DNA from: Candidatus Vicinibacter affinis
Lineage (GTDB): Bacteria > Bacteroidota > Bacteroidia > Chitinophagales > Saprospiraceae
NCBI GenBank assembly: GCA_016714365.1
Contig: JADJNH010000008.1
Location: forward strand, 1-64,000
DNA: 64,000 bases
Direction of reading: 5' to 3'
Part shown: positions 7,801 through 14,843 of the stretch, piece by piece
Position numbering within the stretch: position 1 is the stretch's first letter
Layout of the letters: every line of letters starts with the position of its first letter
The notes under the pieces: generated by a model
Databases searched by the model: none
What the model saw: the letters and a program-made list of their open reading frames with translations, nothing else
What the model was told of the DNA's origin: nothing
Program-made: the position numbers and the translations under genes

Positions 7801-8219
7801 ACACCTTATTGGTTGATTGTGATGGAGTTCTTACGGATGGGAAAATGTACATGGACCACACCGGAGAAAAACCATTTAAGGCGTTTAACTCAAAGGACAT
7901 CAGAGCCATCAGGGAGATTGTGGCAATGGGAATCAGGGTTATAATTGTAACTGCAGATGATGGCAGCATCAATGCCAAATATGCCGAGAAGGTGGGAGCT
8001 GAATTGATTCAATCCAGGGACAAAGGAAAGTTGCCTTTTGAAAGTTTTGGTAAATTCTGGGTGGTATGTGATGATGTCTGGGACCTACCAATGGCACTAA
8101 AGGCAGACAAAGTATTTTGTCCTACGAATGTTGATGCAAGTATTTTAAGACTTAGCCCAACCATAATTCAAAAACAAGGAGGTGAGGGCGTTATCGCTGA
8201 GGTGGTAAGATGGATTTAG
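7776..8219 (+). CDS. KdsC-like HAD phosphatase
   Basis: A 147-residue HAD-superfamily hydrolase of the small, capless KdsC type. Motif I is D-C-D-G-V-L-T-D-G (nucleophile Asp about residue 15), motif II is the Thr in I-V-T-A-D-D-G, and motif III/IV is seen as K-G-K and C-D-D-V-W-D-L-P-M. KdsC proteins remove phosphate from 3-deoxy-D-manno-octulosonate-8-phosphate and related sugar acids, so a phosphosugar substrate is likely. I chose the ATG at 7776 over the TTG at 7767. It overlaps both neighbours (25 and 10 bases). Confidence 0.8.
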   Translation: MDSTKSSIDTLLVDCDGVLTDGKMYMDHTGEKPFKAFNSKDIRAIREIVAMGIRVIIVTADDGSINAKYAEKVGAELIQSRDKGKLPFESFGKFWVVCDDVWDLPMALKADKVFCPTNVDASILRLSPTIIQKQGGEGVIAEVVRWI

Positions 8220-8917
8220 TTTATGTCTTGGGATCGGGTTCAAGATGGGGGGATAACGAGCTGAGATATTCCCTGAGATCGGTTGAGAAGTATTTAACCG
8301 GCTATGACAAAATTTTCCTTGTTGGAAATAAGCCGGATTGGGTCAAAAACGTGACGCATATTCCGAAGCAAGATATACCATGCAAAGAGTGTTCGATTAA
8401 GGAAAAGATTTTAGCAGCCTGTTACGATCATAGACTCAGTGAGGACTTTTTATTTTTGAATGATGATCATATTTTTTTACAAAAAACAGAAACATATGAA
8501 ATAAAATCGTATTTTTACGGCACACTAAGCGAATGGATTAACCGAAGATCACCGAAGGAAAGGTATTTCAGATGCCTTTCAAACGCCAAGGCAGAATTAG
8601 AGCGTTTCGGGTTGCCCACTTACCATTTTGATATACACGTTCCGATTGTTTATAACAAAACCCGTTTCATTCAGGCAATGGATACCTACAACTGGAATCT
8701 TACTGAGGGAATGGTAATAAAATCACTCTATGGGAACACCTTTTTTGAAAACCCTGTAGAGTATTTGGACTGCAAGATAAACGAAGGAATAAATTTGGAG
8801 CAAATCGAAAACAGGGTGAAAGGTAGATTTTGCTTTTCATTTGGCGACAAGGGGTTGAATATGCACTTAAAATACTTCCTGAATAAGAATTTTTTAGACC
8901 CATCGAAATATGAATGA
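8210..8917 (+). CDS. Stealth-like sugar transferase
   Basis: A 235-residue protein starting MDLVYVLGSGSRWGDNELRYSLRS. The V-L-G-S-G-S-x-W-x-D-N-E-L-R-Y-S-L-R-S block and the later D-F-L-F-L-N-D-D-H-I-F match the CR1/CR2 type blocks of Stealth proteins, which transfer sugar phosphates in capsule synthesis; it is shorter than full Stealth enzymes. A glycosyltransferase of unknown type is the alternative. It is the last gene of the sugar cluster, overlapping the phosphatase by 10 bases and the next small gene by 8. The reading is intact here and broken in copy 2. Confidence 0.65.
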   Translation: MDLVYVLGSGSRWGDNELRYSLRSVEKYLTGYDKIFLVGNKPDWVKNVTHIPKQDIPCKECSIKEKILAACYDHRLSEDFLFLNDDHIFLQKTETYEIKSYFYGTLSEWINRRSPKERYFRCLSNAKAELERFGLPTYHFDIHVPIVYNKTRFIQAMDTYNWNLTEGMVIKSLYGNTFFENPVEYLDCKINEGINLEQIENRVKGRFCFSFGDKGLNMHLKYFLNKNFLDPSKYE

Positions 8918-9032
8918 GTTTATATTTTTTGCAATCGGTTTATTTTCGGGAATATTATTAGCGTGGTTTAAGAGTTGGTTGAAGGAATTTCTTGAAAAGA
9001 TGGACGAATACGACCCTTGGAATCAATACTAA
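8910..9032 (+). CDS. Small single-pass membrane protein
   Basis: A 40-residue ORF, MNEFIFFAIGLFSG then I-L-L-A-W-F, with one hydrophobic helix (residues 3-20) followed by an amphipathic Lys/Glu segment ending Y-D-P-W-N-Q-Y. It starts inside the end of the preceding gene. In copy 2 a T-run deletion and an extra T join it artificially to the next ORF. Function unknown. Confidence 0.5.
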   Translation: MNEFIFFAIGLFSGILLAWFKSWLKEFLEKMDEYDPWNQY

Positions 9033-9043
9033 AATTTTATAAA

Positions 9044-9193
9044 ATGGCACAGAGCAGAGTTAAAAAAGAAAAGGAGAAAAAAGAAGTAAAAGCCCAAGTA
9101 TGGCTAACGGCAACACAGCGTAAGAAATTTGATCGAAACGCAAAGAGGGCCGGAATGAGTTTGACTGATTATTTTGTGGAAAGATGTTGTTAA
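9044..9193 (+). CDS. Small ribbon-helix-helix-like basic protein
   Basis: A 49-residue ORF beginning MAQSRVKKEKEKKEVKAQV followed by W-L-T-A-T-Q-R-K-K-F-D-R-N-A-K-R-A-G-M-S-L-T-D-Y-F-V. The second half follows the beta-helix-helix pattern of MobC-like and ribbon-helix-helix DNA-binding proteins (strand, then A-x-x-A-G-M-S-L-T-x-Y). The basic N-terminal tail supports DNA binding; this is inference. Copy 2 frames it differently because of indels, and only the copy 1 frame gives this recognisable pattern. Confidence 0.55.
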   Translation: MAQSRVKKEKEKKEVKAQVWLTATQRKKFDRNAKRAGMSLTDYFVERCC

Positions 9194-9223
9194 ACGGGAA
9201 TTGTGATTTGATTTTTTCATTTA

Positions 9224-9256
9224 CTCCCTGGTGTTATCATGACTACATCAGGGGAG
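9224..9256 (+). promoter_or_regulatory. Leader hairpin ahead of the 9283 gene
   Basis: The stem CTCCC(C)TGGTG / CATCAGGGGAG is complete when the two copies are combined; each copy has lost a different base. It is followed by GTTTTAAAG and the next start codon 26 bases on. The short U-run makes weak termination possible. Confidence 0.55.
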
Positions 9257-9282
9257 GTTTTAAAGATTGAAAATTTGGAGAA

Positions 9283-9534
9283 ATGAAAACGGCAACATTA
9301 ATTAAAAGGACATTTTTGTTTTTTATTGCCACAGCATTACTATTGTTGTGCGAGAGGGGTTATAAAAATTACGCAACAAATAAAGCCGTAAATGAATTTG
9401 TAGAGACTTCGTTAGAAGTAATGCTTTTACTCGGTTTGTTTTATGGTGAATTTTACCAATGGTTTGAAACCCACACCGACCCAATAATAAAGAAGGTGCA
9501 GGATTTTTTTAATCGAAGAAATAATGGGTTATGA
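9283..9534 (+). CDS. Small two-helix membrane protein
   Basis: An 83-residue protein with a positively charged start (MKTATLIKRT) followed by a hydrophobic helix (residues 10-22) and a second hydrophobic stretch (E-V-M-L-L-L-G-L-F-Y-G, about 46-56). The charged C-terminus ends R-R-N-N-G-L. The size and topology would fit a holin or other small inner-membrane protein, but it is far from the endolysin gene, so holin is only one possibility. It overlaps the next ORF by 4 bases (ATGA). Copy 2 contains only the first 75 bases. Confidence 0.55.
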   Translation: MKTATLIKRTFLFFIATALLLLCERGYKNYATNKAVNEFVETSLEVMLLLGLFYGEFYQWFETHTDPIIKKVQDFFNRRNNGL

Positions 9535-9704
9535 TTGACGATTATACAAGGAAGAAAGTGTATAAATTACAGGAAAGGGTACAGAAACTTGAATCTGAAA
9601 ATGAAATGCTTAAAAGGAAAATTGTTGACATAATGCACATTTTAGCGATGTTTTATTTCATGAAAACGTTTCAAATGAAACAGTTGCAAGGTTATCAAAT
9701 TTAA
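9531..9704 (+). CDS. Small coiled-coil protein
   Basis: A 57-residue ORF, MIDDYTRKKVYKLQERV, with heptad-like L/V spacing through K-L-Q-E-R-V-Q-K-L-E-S-E-N-E-M-L-K-R-K-I, then a Met/Phe-rich hydrophobic segment (I-L-A-M-F-Y-F-M). Its start overlaps the stop of the preceding membrane protein (ATGA), implying coupled translation. It is likely a membrane-associated coiled coil of unknown role. Confidence 0.5.
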   Translation: MIDDYTRKKVYKLQERVQKLESENEMLKRKIVDIMHILAMFYFMKTFQMKQLQGYQI

Positions 9705-9717
9705 AATTTTTTGAGTA

Positions 9718-9819
9718 ATGGATGATTTTACCAAAGTGTTTATATTTGTTATGTTGTGGCTTAGTTTGATATTAATTATTGAGTTTGTAGTTGATTACTA
9801 TTATAAAAAAGACAAATGA
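9718..9819 (+). CDS. Tiny single-pass membrane peptide
   Basis: A 33-residue ORF with a hydrophobic core from about residue 7 to 25 (V-F-I-F-V-M-L-W-L-S-L-I-L-I-I-E-F) and a charged end Y-Y-Y-K-K-D-K. It overlaps the next ORF by 4 bases (ATGA). Such peptides are easy to overcall, but the overlap chain with its neighbours argues for translation. Confidence 0.45.
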   Translation: MDDFTKVFIFVMLWLSLILIIEFVVDYYYKKDK

Positions 9820-9911
9820 CAGCAATACTATTAGGCTTATCCGTTGCGGTAATCGTAATTTATGCAGGAATCCTTATTGCGGCATTTAGCGGAGAGGATG
9901 AGCCAAATTAA
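9816..9911 (+). CDS. Tiny single-pass membrane peptide
   Basis: A 31-residue ORF, MTAILLGLSVAVIVIYAG, that is almost entirely one hydrophobic helix with an acidic tail (G-E-D-E-P-N). Its ATG overlaps the previous stop codon. Function unknown; it is part of a run of four very small membrane proteins. Confidence 0.4.
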   Translation: MTAILLGLSVAVIVIYAGILIAAFSGEDEPN

Positions 9912-9956
9912 CCAAATTGTTGAACCCACCGAAATGGTATTAAAACGTCTAAACCA

Positions 9957-10157
9957 ATGGAAACAATAGTCACAATAATAGTTATATCACTGTTTGCGCT
10001 CATCTTGAACGCATTCAAAGTAAACAGCGATCAATCCTCAATGCAGAGGCAACTGGAATCACAACACCAACAAATACAAGCACTCAAAGCAAGATTGGCA
10101 GCATTAGAGCCAAAGGATGAGATAGACCAATTCATGGACAAAATCAATAAAATATAA
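9957..10157 (+). CDS. Membrane-anchored coiled-coil protein
   Basis: A 66-residue protein with an N-terminal hydrophobic helix (I-V-T-I-I-V-I-S-L-F-A-L-I-L, residues 3-16) and a Gln/Leu-rich coiled coil (M-Q-R-Q-L-E-S-Q-H-Q-Q-I-Q-A-L-K-A-R-L-A-A-L). The layout is like that of an i-spanin, though no partner o-spanin is adjacent and lysis genes are elsewhere. It is followed one base later by the DUF3127 gene. Confidence 0.5.
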   Translation: METIVTIIVISLFALILNAFKVNSDQSSMQRQLESQHQQIQALKARLAALEPKDEIDQFMDKINKI

Positions 10158-10158
10158 A

Positions 10159-10416
10159 ATGAACATATCAGGTAAAATCCACAAGATATTTCCAGAAGAA
10201 AGGAAATCGGATAAATTCACAATGAGAAACTTTGTCCTTGACACTGGCGCAAGGTATGGCAACTTAGTCATTTTCCAATTGACAAACGACAAGTGTGGCC
10301 TTGCCGACAAAGTAAAGCCAGGGGATAATGTTGATGTCTCATTCGACATTGTGGGCAATGAATCAAAGGATAGGTTCTTTGTTAACCTAAACGCATTTAA
10401 GATTGAAAGGAACTAA
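10159..10416 (+). CDS. DUF3127 protein
   Basis: An 85-residue protein, MNISGKIHKIFPEERKS, matching DUF3127, a small OB-fold-like family of Bacteroidota and their phages. The markers are F-T-M-R-N-F-V-L-D-T, L-V-I-F-Q-L-T-N-D-K, V-K-P-G-D-N-V-D-V-S-F-D-I-V-G and the closing F-V-N-L-N-A-F-K-I. The family is often near replication and recombination genes and is suspected to bind single-stranded DNA, but its function is unproven. It sits between small membrane proteins and the packaging module. Confidence 0.75.
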   Translation: MNISGKIHKIFPEERKSDKFTMRNFVLDTGARYGNLVIFQLTNDKCGLADKVKPGDNVDVSFDIVGNESKDRFFVNLNAFKIERN

Positions 10417-10501
10417 TCAGAGCCTAAAAGTATTTTAAACAAAATGCGCCCTAACATTCAGAAAAGGATTGATGAAGTGGTTTAAAAAGAAAACTTATTA
10501 A

Positions 10502-11635
10502 ATGGCCAAGGAAAATATAATCAAAAAGTCAGATTTAATACCTGATAATAAGAACTTCAATAAAGGTTCTGAATTGGGACAGGAATTAATAAAAAAGTCC
10601 ATTTCAAAATTCGGGGCAGGTCGATCAATTCTAATAGATAAGAATAACCGAATCATTGCAGGGAACAAAACAACTGAAAATTTTGAAGGTGAAGACGTTT
10701 TAGTAATCGAAACAACTGGAGAAAAACTAATAGCTGTAAAGAGAACGGACATAGACTTGGATACTCCTGAAGGCAGAGAAATGGCACTTGCTGACAATGC
10801 AACGGCAAAAGAGAATATTGTTTTTGATGCGGAATTGATAGAGGCAGAGGTTGGTGAGGCTGTTTGTGAGGAGTGGGGTATAAAAACTGCCATAAAATTA
10901 GAAGCCCAAGAAGATGATTTTGATGTACCGGAAGGTGGAATAGAGACAGATATTGTACTTGGGGATTTATTTGAGATTGGAGAGCATAGGTTGCTTTGTG
11001 GGGATAGTACCAACCCTGACCATATAGAAACACTTATGTGTGGCGTTTATCCTGACTTGATACACACCGACCCTCCTTATGGCATGAATGCTGTAAGTAA
11101 AAGCGGAGTATTAAAGGCGAGCTACGGAACAGATATAATGGGTGACGACAACCCTGATATTGCTAAGGATGCGTTTACTCTTATTTATTCATTATACCCA
11201 AATTCAAAGCAGATTTGGTGGGGGGCTAATTACTATTGTTCTGTATTACCTGATAGCGAATGTTGGCTTGTATGGGATAAAAACAATGGCGAATCAGACC
11301 AAACAGACTGCGAGTTGGCATGGGCAAACTTTAGAAGCGTAGTAAGACAATTCACTCAAGCAAGTGAAAAAACAAACAGAGTTCATCCAACACAAAAGCC
11401 AGTAAGCCTTGTTTCATGGATAATGAAGCGGTTTAAATTATCAAGCAACACTATTGCTGATTATTTTGGTGGAAGCGGAACTACTATGGTTGCCGCAGAA
11501 CAAATGGGGAAACAGTCTTTTTTAATGGAGCATGATCCAAAATACTGCCAAATTATAGTTGACCGAATGTTAAAACTCGACCCTGCGTTAATAATTAAAA
11601 AGAACGGAGAAATATATAATGCCGAAGCCAAGTAA
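10502..11635 (+). CDS. ParB/Srx-domain DNA methyltransferase fusion
   Basis: A 377-residue two-domain protein. Residues 1-115 form a ParB/sulfiredoxin-like domain (R-S-I-L-I-D-K-N-N-R-I-I-A-G-N, then A-L-A-D-N-A-T). Residues 150-365 are an amino-methyltransferase with T-D-P-P-Y-G (about 189-194, catalytic), V-H-P-T-Q-K-P (294-300) and F-G-G-S-G-T-T (322-328, SAM loop). The order catalytic motif before SAM motif is that of beta-type N6-adenine/N4-cytosine enzymes. It is expected to methylate phage DNA, possibly for protection from host restriction or to mark DNA for packaging, since it directly precedes the terminase genes and overlaps the small one by 17 bases. Confidence 0.88.
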   Translation: MAKENIIKKSDLIPDNKNFNKGSELGQELIKKSISKFGAGRSILIDKNNRIIAGNKTTENFEGEDVLVIETTGEKLIAVKRTDIDLDTPEGREMALADNATAKENIVFDAELIEAEVGEAVCEEWGIKTAIKLEAQEDDFDVPEGGIETDIVLGDLFEIGEHRLLCGDSTNPDHIETLMCGVYPDLIHTDPPYGMNAVSKSGVLKASYGTDIMGDDNPDIAKDAFTLIYSLYPNSKQIWWGANYYCSVLPDSECWLVWDKNNGESDQTDCELAWANFRSVVRQFTQASEKTNRVHPTQKPVSLVSWIMKRFKLSSNTIADYFGGSGTTMVAAEQMGKQSFLMEHDPKYCQIIVDRMLKLDPALIIKKNGEIYNAEAK

Positions 11636-12110
11636 GCAAATAATAATTGATTCAATCATTAAAGGGATTGAAAAGGGCAAAGACCGAGGCTCTTTGTTGT
11701 CCACTATTGGCAAAAAATGGCAATTGAGTCAAAGGACATTTGATAGGTATTTAAAAACAGCAAACGAACAGCATACAGAGGCCCAACAAGCCATCAAAAG
11801 TAAATTGGTTGATATTGATACCCAGGCTGCTATTGATGCCCGTAAAAAGGAGATAGTGGCCATTGAAGAAAGGAAGGAACTTTTATCTAATATAGCAACT
11901 GGTAAAATAAAGGTAAAAAGGCCTTTTGTTATTGGTGGCAAGATTATGGAATACCCGGAAGAGCCGAGCCATAATGATAGAATAAAAGCATTAAGCGAGT
12001 TAAACAAAATAGAGGGAAGTTATCAGCCACAAAAAATAGAGGCCGAAATATCTGGAAGTGTTAAAACAGTGATTCAATTATTTGAAGATCAGCCACCATT
12101 GATTGAATGA
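11619..12110 (+). CDS. terS: Terminase small subunit
   Basis: A 163-residue protein placed directly before, and overlapping by 4 bases, the large terminase. Residues 1-55 contain an HTH-like region (I-I-D-S-I-I-K-G-I-E-K-G-K-D-R-G, W-Q-L-S-Q-R-T-F-D-R-Y-L-K). The centre is Lys/Glu-rich and helical, and the C-terminus is acidic. Small terminases bind the packaging site and regulate TerL. The assignment rests mainly on position, size and the N-terminal DNA-binding pattern. Confidence 0.75.
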   Translation: MPKPSKQIIIDSIIKGIEKGKDRGSLLSTIGKKWQLSQRTFDRYLKTANEQHTEAQQAIKSKLVDIDTQAAIDARKKEIVAIEERKELLSNIATGKIKVKRPFVIGGKIMEYPEEPSHNDRIKALSELNKIEGSYQPQKIEAEISGSVKTVIQLFEDQPPLIE

Positions 12111-13468
12111 GATTAGTAAAATTCGACCTTACAGGTGACAAAGCAAATAAAAAACAAATTGAGTTCATCCGTGCCGTATTTGATAAGCGAAGGATTGAAA
12201 CAACATATGCCTATGGTGGGGCGGTAAGGGGTGGAAAGACCTTTGTAATTTTGTACTGCCTACATTTGTTGGCCCGAAATTACCCAAATTCAAAATGGGT
12301 GGTTGTGAGAGAAGACCTTCCTGCACTTAAGACCACCACAATTCCAAGTTTTAATAAATTAATTGATGCATCGAAGTACGGCAAATGGAATTATTCAGTA
12401 CCGATAACTTATACCTACAACAACGGAAGCCAAATAATTTTCAAACCTGAGAGTATTACCAATGATCGGGATTTGAATTCATTCCTGGGGTTGGAATGCA
12501 ACGGTTTGTTCCTGGAACAGGCAGAAGAATTGAGCGAAAGCATGTATGATATGGCACTGCAAAGAGCAGGATCGCACTACATCGACCCGATGCCGAAGCC
12601 TTATATTTTCATGTCATTTAATCCGAGTCAGACATGGACAAAAGAAAAGATTTACATTCCATTCAGAGAAGGAGGTTTAAATACAAAGGTTTATTATCAA
12701 GAGGCATTGCCTTCTGATAATCCTCATGTCACAAAAGAACAATGGGAGTCCTGGGACATGTTGCCCGAAGAAATGAAGGCCCGAATGATCCAGGGAGACT
12801 GGACAGATTTTGGAGGAAAGAATCTTTGGTTGTATTCATTCAGACCATCCCATCATTTGCAGGAAAATTTGCAGTTTGATGATTACCATCCGATTTACGA
12901 GGCATATGATTTTAACTATTCTCCGACTACTTGCCTATTGTATCAAGTGATTAGGGATAAGCAAACAGAAGGCGGTGGGATATTTTTCTTGAAGGAATTT
13001 TCGGTTGAAGGTGGAACAGAAAGGCTATGTAATGAGGTGAACAGATTTTTTGATAATGAGTTAAAAGGCTACAAAGGATTTTCATATGTCACTGGTGACG
13101 TATCAGGAACCCAAAGAGATACCAGGGGGAATTCTACGGACTACGAAATCATTCAGCGAGTGAGAAGAATTCCATTATCCAGATTTATTGACACAAGGTC
13201 TATGAACCCCAAAATGGATTTCTCAAGAGACATCTGCAATATAGCATTCCATAATGATTTGGTCTTTGTAGATCGGAAAAAATGCCCTATCTTAGCGAAA
13301 GAATTGAGCCTTGCAAAACCCAATGAGAACGGGAGGGGATTGTTTAAAAATCGCAAGGCATACAAGATGGACAGTTTCGATGCGATGAGATACGGAATTC
13401 ATGCCGTGTGTAGTTCGGACAGTGATGTAGTTCAATTGGCGAGGGTAGTGTACGGGAGAGAAAAGTAA
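12107..13468 (+). CDS. terL: Terminase large subunit
   Basis: A 453-residue packaging ATPase/nuclease. The ATPase domain has Walker A G-G-A-V-R-G-G-K-T (37-45), Walker B C-N-G-L-F-L-E-Q-A-E-E (131-141) and the coupling motif S-F-N-P-S (170-174). The C-terminal RNase-H-like nuclease shows acidic residues in E-A-Y-D-F-N (about 265-270), T-G-D-V-S-G (about 327-332) and D-S-F-D-A-M-R-Y (about 421-428). Length is normal. It cuts and pumps concatemeric DNA into the prohead; the terminally redundant assembly would fit headful packaging but does not prove it. Confidence 0.95.
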   Translation: MRLVKFDLTGDKANKKQIEFIRAVFDKRRIETTYAYGGAVRGGKTFVILYCLHLLARNYPNSKWVVVREDLPALKTTTIPSFNKLIDASKYGKWNYSVPITYTYNNGSQIIFKPESITNDRDLNSFLGLECNGLFLEQAEELSESMYDMALQRAGSHYIDPMPKPYIFMSFNPSQTWTKEKIYIPFREGGLNTKVYYQEALPSDNPHVTKEQWESWDMLPEEMKARMIQGDWTDFGGKNLWLYSFRPSHHLQENLQFDDYHPIYEAYDFNYSPTTCLLYQVIRDKQTEGGGIFFLKEFSVEGGTERLCNEVNRFFDNELKGYKGFSYVTGDVSGTQRDTRGNSTDYEIIQRVRRIPLSRFIDTRSMNPKMDFSRDICNIAFHNDLVFVDRKKCPILAKELSLAKPNENGRGLFKNRKAYKMDSFDAMRYGIHAVCSSDSDVVQLARVVYGREK

Positions 13469-13479
13469 ACACCTAAACA

Positions 13480-13815
13480 ATGAGATACCTAATTTTGCTT
13501 TTGTTATTTTCTTGCGTTAAAGAGGATAAATCAATTCAAGTACAGGAACCAATACAGGCACTAAATGCGGTGCAATGTGATTCTGTTTATTATTTACCTG
13601 TTTATTCGGGTAGAATGATGAAGATTTTACCCAGGACAATTGTACCTTGGAATTATAAAGGGCAAAGATATTGGTTTGCAAAGGGATATGCATTTTCTAT
13701 TGTTGACCCATTTAATTATCAGCAAGACAGCCTAAAGGAAAGGGTTGTGTTCTCTGACACAGTAATGATAAGTTATTCTGATACCTTCTATATCTGTAAG
13801 AAGTATTTTAAATGA
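13480..13815 (+). CDS. Phage-encoded lipoprotein
   Basis: A 111-residue protein beginning MRYLILLLLFSCVKEDKS. The hydrophobic stretch ending L-F-S-C is a lipoprotein signal with the lipidated Cys at residue 12, and the mature part starts with a charged linker. The rest is a small Tyr-rich domain (V-Y-Y-L-P-V-Y-S-G-R-M, S-Y-S-D-T-F-Y-I-C). Lipoproteins carried by phages often block superinfection or act as outer-membrane spanins. Here it sits between terminase and tail genes, overlapping the next ORF by 4 bases. Role unknown. Confidence 0.6.
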   Translation: MRYLILLLLFSCVKEDKSIQVQEPIQALNAVQCDSVYYLPVYSGRMMKILPRTIVPWNYKGQRYWFAKGYAFSIVDPFNYQQDSLKERVVFSDTVMISYSDTFYICKKYFK

Positions 13816-14114
13816 AAATAGTACCTGAGAACACCCTAAATAAAGTTACCGAGCAAGTAGCACCGATTAAGAAGCAGAAAAGATTATTGGGTAAAATTAT
13901 CCCTATGCCTGGACACAGAGTATTTCAATTGGACATATCAACTGGACAAGTTACCGAAGCAGAGTATGAGAATGACATCGAAATAACTCTTGGTAGGGTA
14001 ATCAAGAAGATAAAACATCGGCCATACTGCATTTATCAGTCTGCTTTGAACTTGGAGAATGCAAAAAAGAAATTCCTAAAAATTATTAAGAGTGAATTGG
14101 AGAAAACTGTTTAA
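13812..14114 (+). CDS. Unknown tail-region protein
   Basis: A 100-residue Lys-rich protein starting MKIVPENTLNKVTEQVAPIK, with a compact P-G-H-R-V-F-Q-L-D segment and G-R-V-I-K-K-I-K. It overlaps the lipoprotein by 4 bases and its end lies over the possible GTG start of the next gene. The position ahead of the tail-chaperone-like frames suggests a structural or assembly role. No family recognised. Confidence 0.55.
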   Translation: MKIVPENTLNKVTEQVAPIKKQKRLLGKIIPMPGHRVFQLDISTGQVTEAEYENDIEITLGRVIKKIKHRPYCIYQSALNLENAKKKFLKIIKSELEKTV

Positions 14115-14148
14115 GAAGAAAAGAAGTGATTTAAAGTTCATCGGGAAC

Positions 14149-14661
14149 ATGGAAGGGCATAACTTTTATGTAGTGTTCAATCCTTCCGAGTTGACTTATA
14201 CAAGATACTTTACTTATGTCCAGGCGGTGCAATTATCAGGGTTCAAATTATTGAAAGAGCATTTGGATATTTGTTTGGACCTGATTGATCAAAGCATATC
14301 AGAGGGGAACATTGCGAGAATTGCACACATTACAGATGCAATCAGAGGGTATCAGAACTTGTATCTGTCAAATGATTTGATGAAGGAGGTTGTGAATTGT
14401 TTTATTTTGATTGATGATGAACCATTAACAGAATTCAGCACTTCGCACACACAAACCAAATTAGCATTGTACGACAATAATTTGGAAATACGCTTTTTTT
14501 TTATCAATTTTGCAATGGATTTGCTGCGGAACTTGGTGAGTTTACCCGAACATATTCAGCCAGAGGAATACTTGAATTCAAAAGCAGTGAAGCTGAAGGA
14601 GACGGCCTTTTGGAGGGTCTTGAACCTGAAAAGTGGATTGGCGCACTCTACGACAAAATAA
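14149..14661 (+). CDS. Tail assembly chaperone candidate (G-like)
   Basis: A 170-residue protein from the ATG at 14149; an in-frame GTG at 14092 would add 19 residues and overlap the previous gene by 23 bases. It is mostly helical (Y-V-Q-A-V-Q-L-S-G-F-K-L-L-K-E-H-L). It lies directly before the tape measure with a second frame overlapping its end in -1, the classical arrangement of tail-assembly chaperones G and GT. A nine-T run at 14494-14502 lies within the window where both frames are open. No sequence family was recognised, so the call is contextual. Confidence 0.5.
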   Translation: MEGHNFYVVFNPSELTYTRYFTYVQAVQLSGFKLLKEHLDICLDLIDQSISEGNIARIAHITDAIRGYQNLYLSNDLMKEVVNCFILIDDEPLTEFSTSHTQTKLALYDNNLEIRFFFINFAMDLLRNLVSLPEHIQPEEYLNSKAVKLKETAFWRVLNLKSGLAHSTTK

Positions 14662-14843
14662 TAGAGATTACAGAAGAAGTTAATGAACAGACAATACGTT
14701 CAGCGAAAGTATTGGGCGTGTCTGATCAAACATTGGAGGGAATGACATTGGGGCGGTATTTGGAATCTTTGATTATTCATAAAAAATTACAGAATGGCCG
14801 ACAGCATATACGACCTGATAGCAACGATCAAATTTCAGTATGA
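14481..14843 (+). CDS. -1 frame extension of the chaperone candidate (T-like)
   Basis: This frame is open from 14481 and has no ATG near its beginning; the first usable start is TTG at 14610, giving 77 residues (L-E-P-E-K-W-I-G-A-L-Y-D-K-I-I-E). It is in -1 relative to the 14149-14661 frame and ends 50 bases inside the tape measure gene. The likely expression route is -1 frameshifting from the upstream gene, most plausibly on the T9 run at 14494-14502. A sequencing slip in the T run or a plain TTG start remain alternatives. Confidence 0.45.
   Translation, partial: FGNTLFFYQFCNGFAAELGEFTRTYSARGILEFKSSEAEGDGLLEGLEPEKWIGALYDKIIEITEEVNEQTIRSAKVLGVSDQTLEGMTLGRYLESLIIHKKLQNGRQHIRPDSNDQISV

Larger units (their letters stand above)
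1..9358. repeat. Terminal duplication, copy 1
   Basis: This segment is collinear with 54332-64000. The distance between matching points is 54,330 at 1508, 54,667 at 2203, 54,662 at 3394 and 6059, 54,657 at 7159 and 54,643 at 9283, so one genome turn is about 54.66 kb. The first ~3 kb is full of deletions relative to copy 2, while 4-9.3 kb reads better here than in copy 2. This is the pattern expected when a circular or terminally redundant genome is assembled past its own end from error-prone reads. Confidence 0.95.

Noticed and set aside
10498..11013. Long minus-strand frames opposite the ParB-methyltransferase gene
   Set aside because: They are shadows of a gene with clear protein motifs; no minus-strand gene in the window has independent support.
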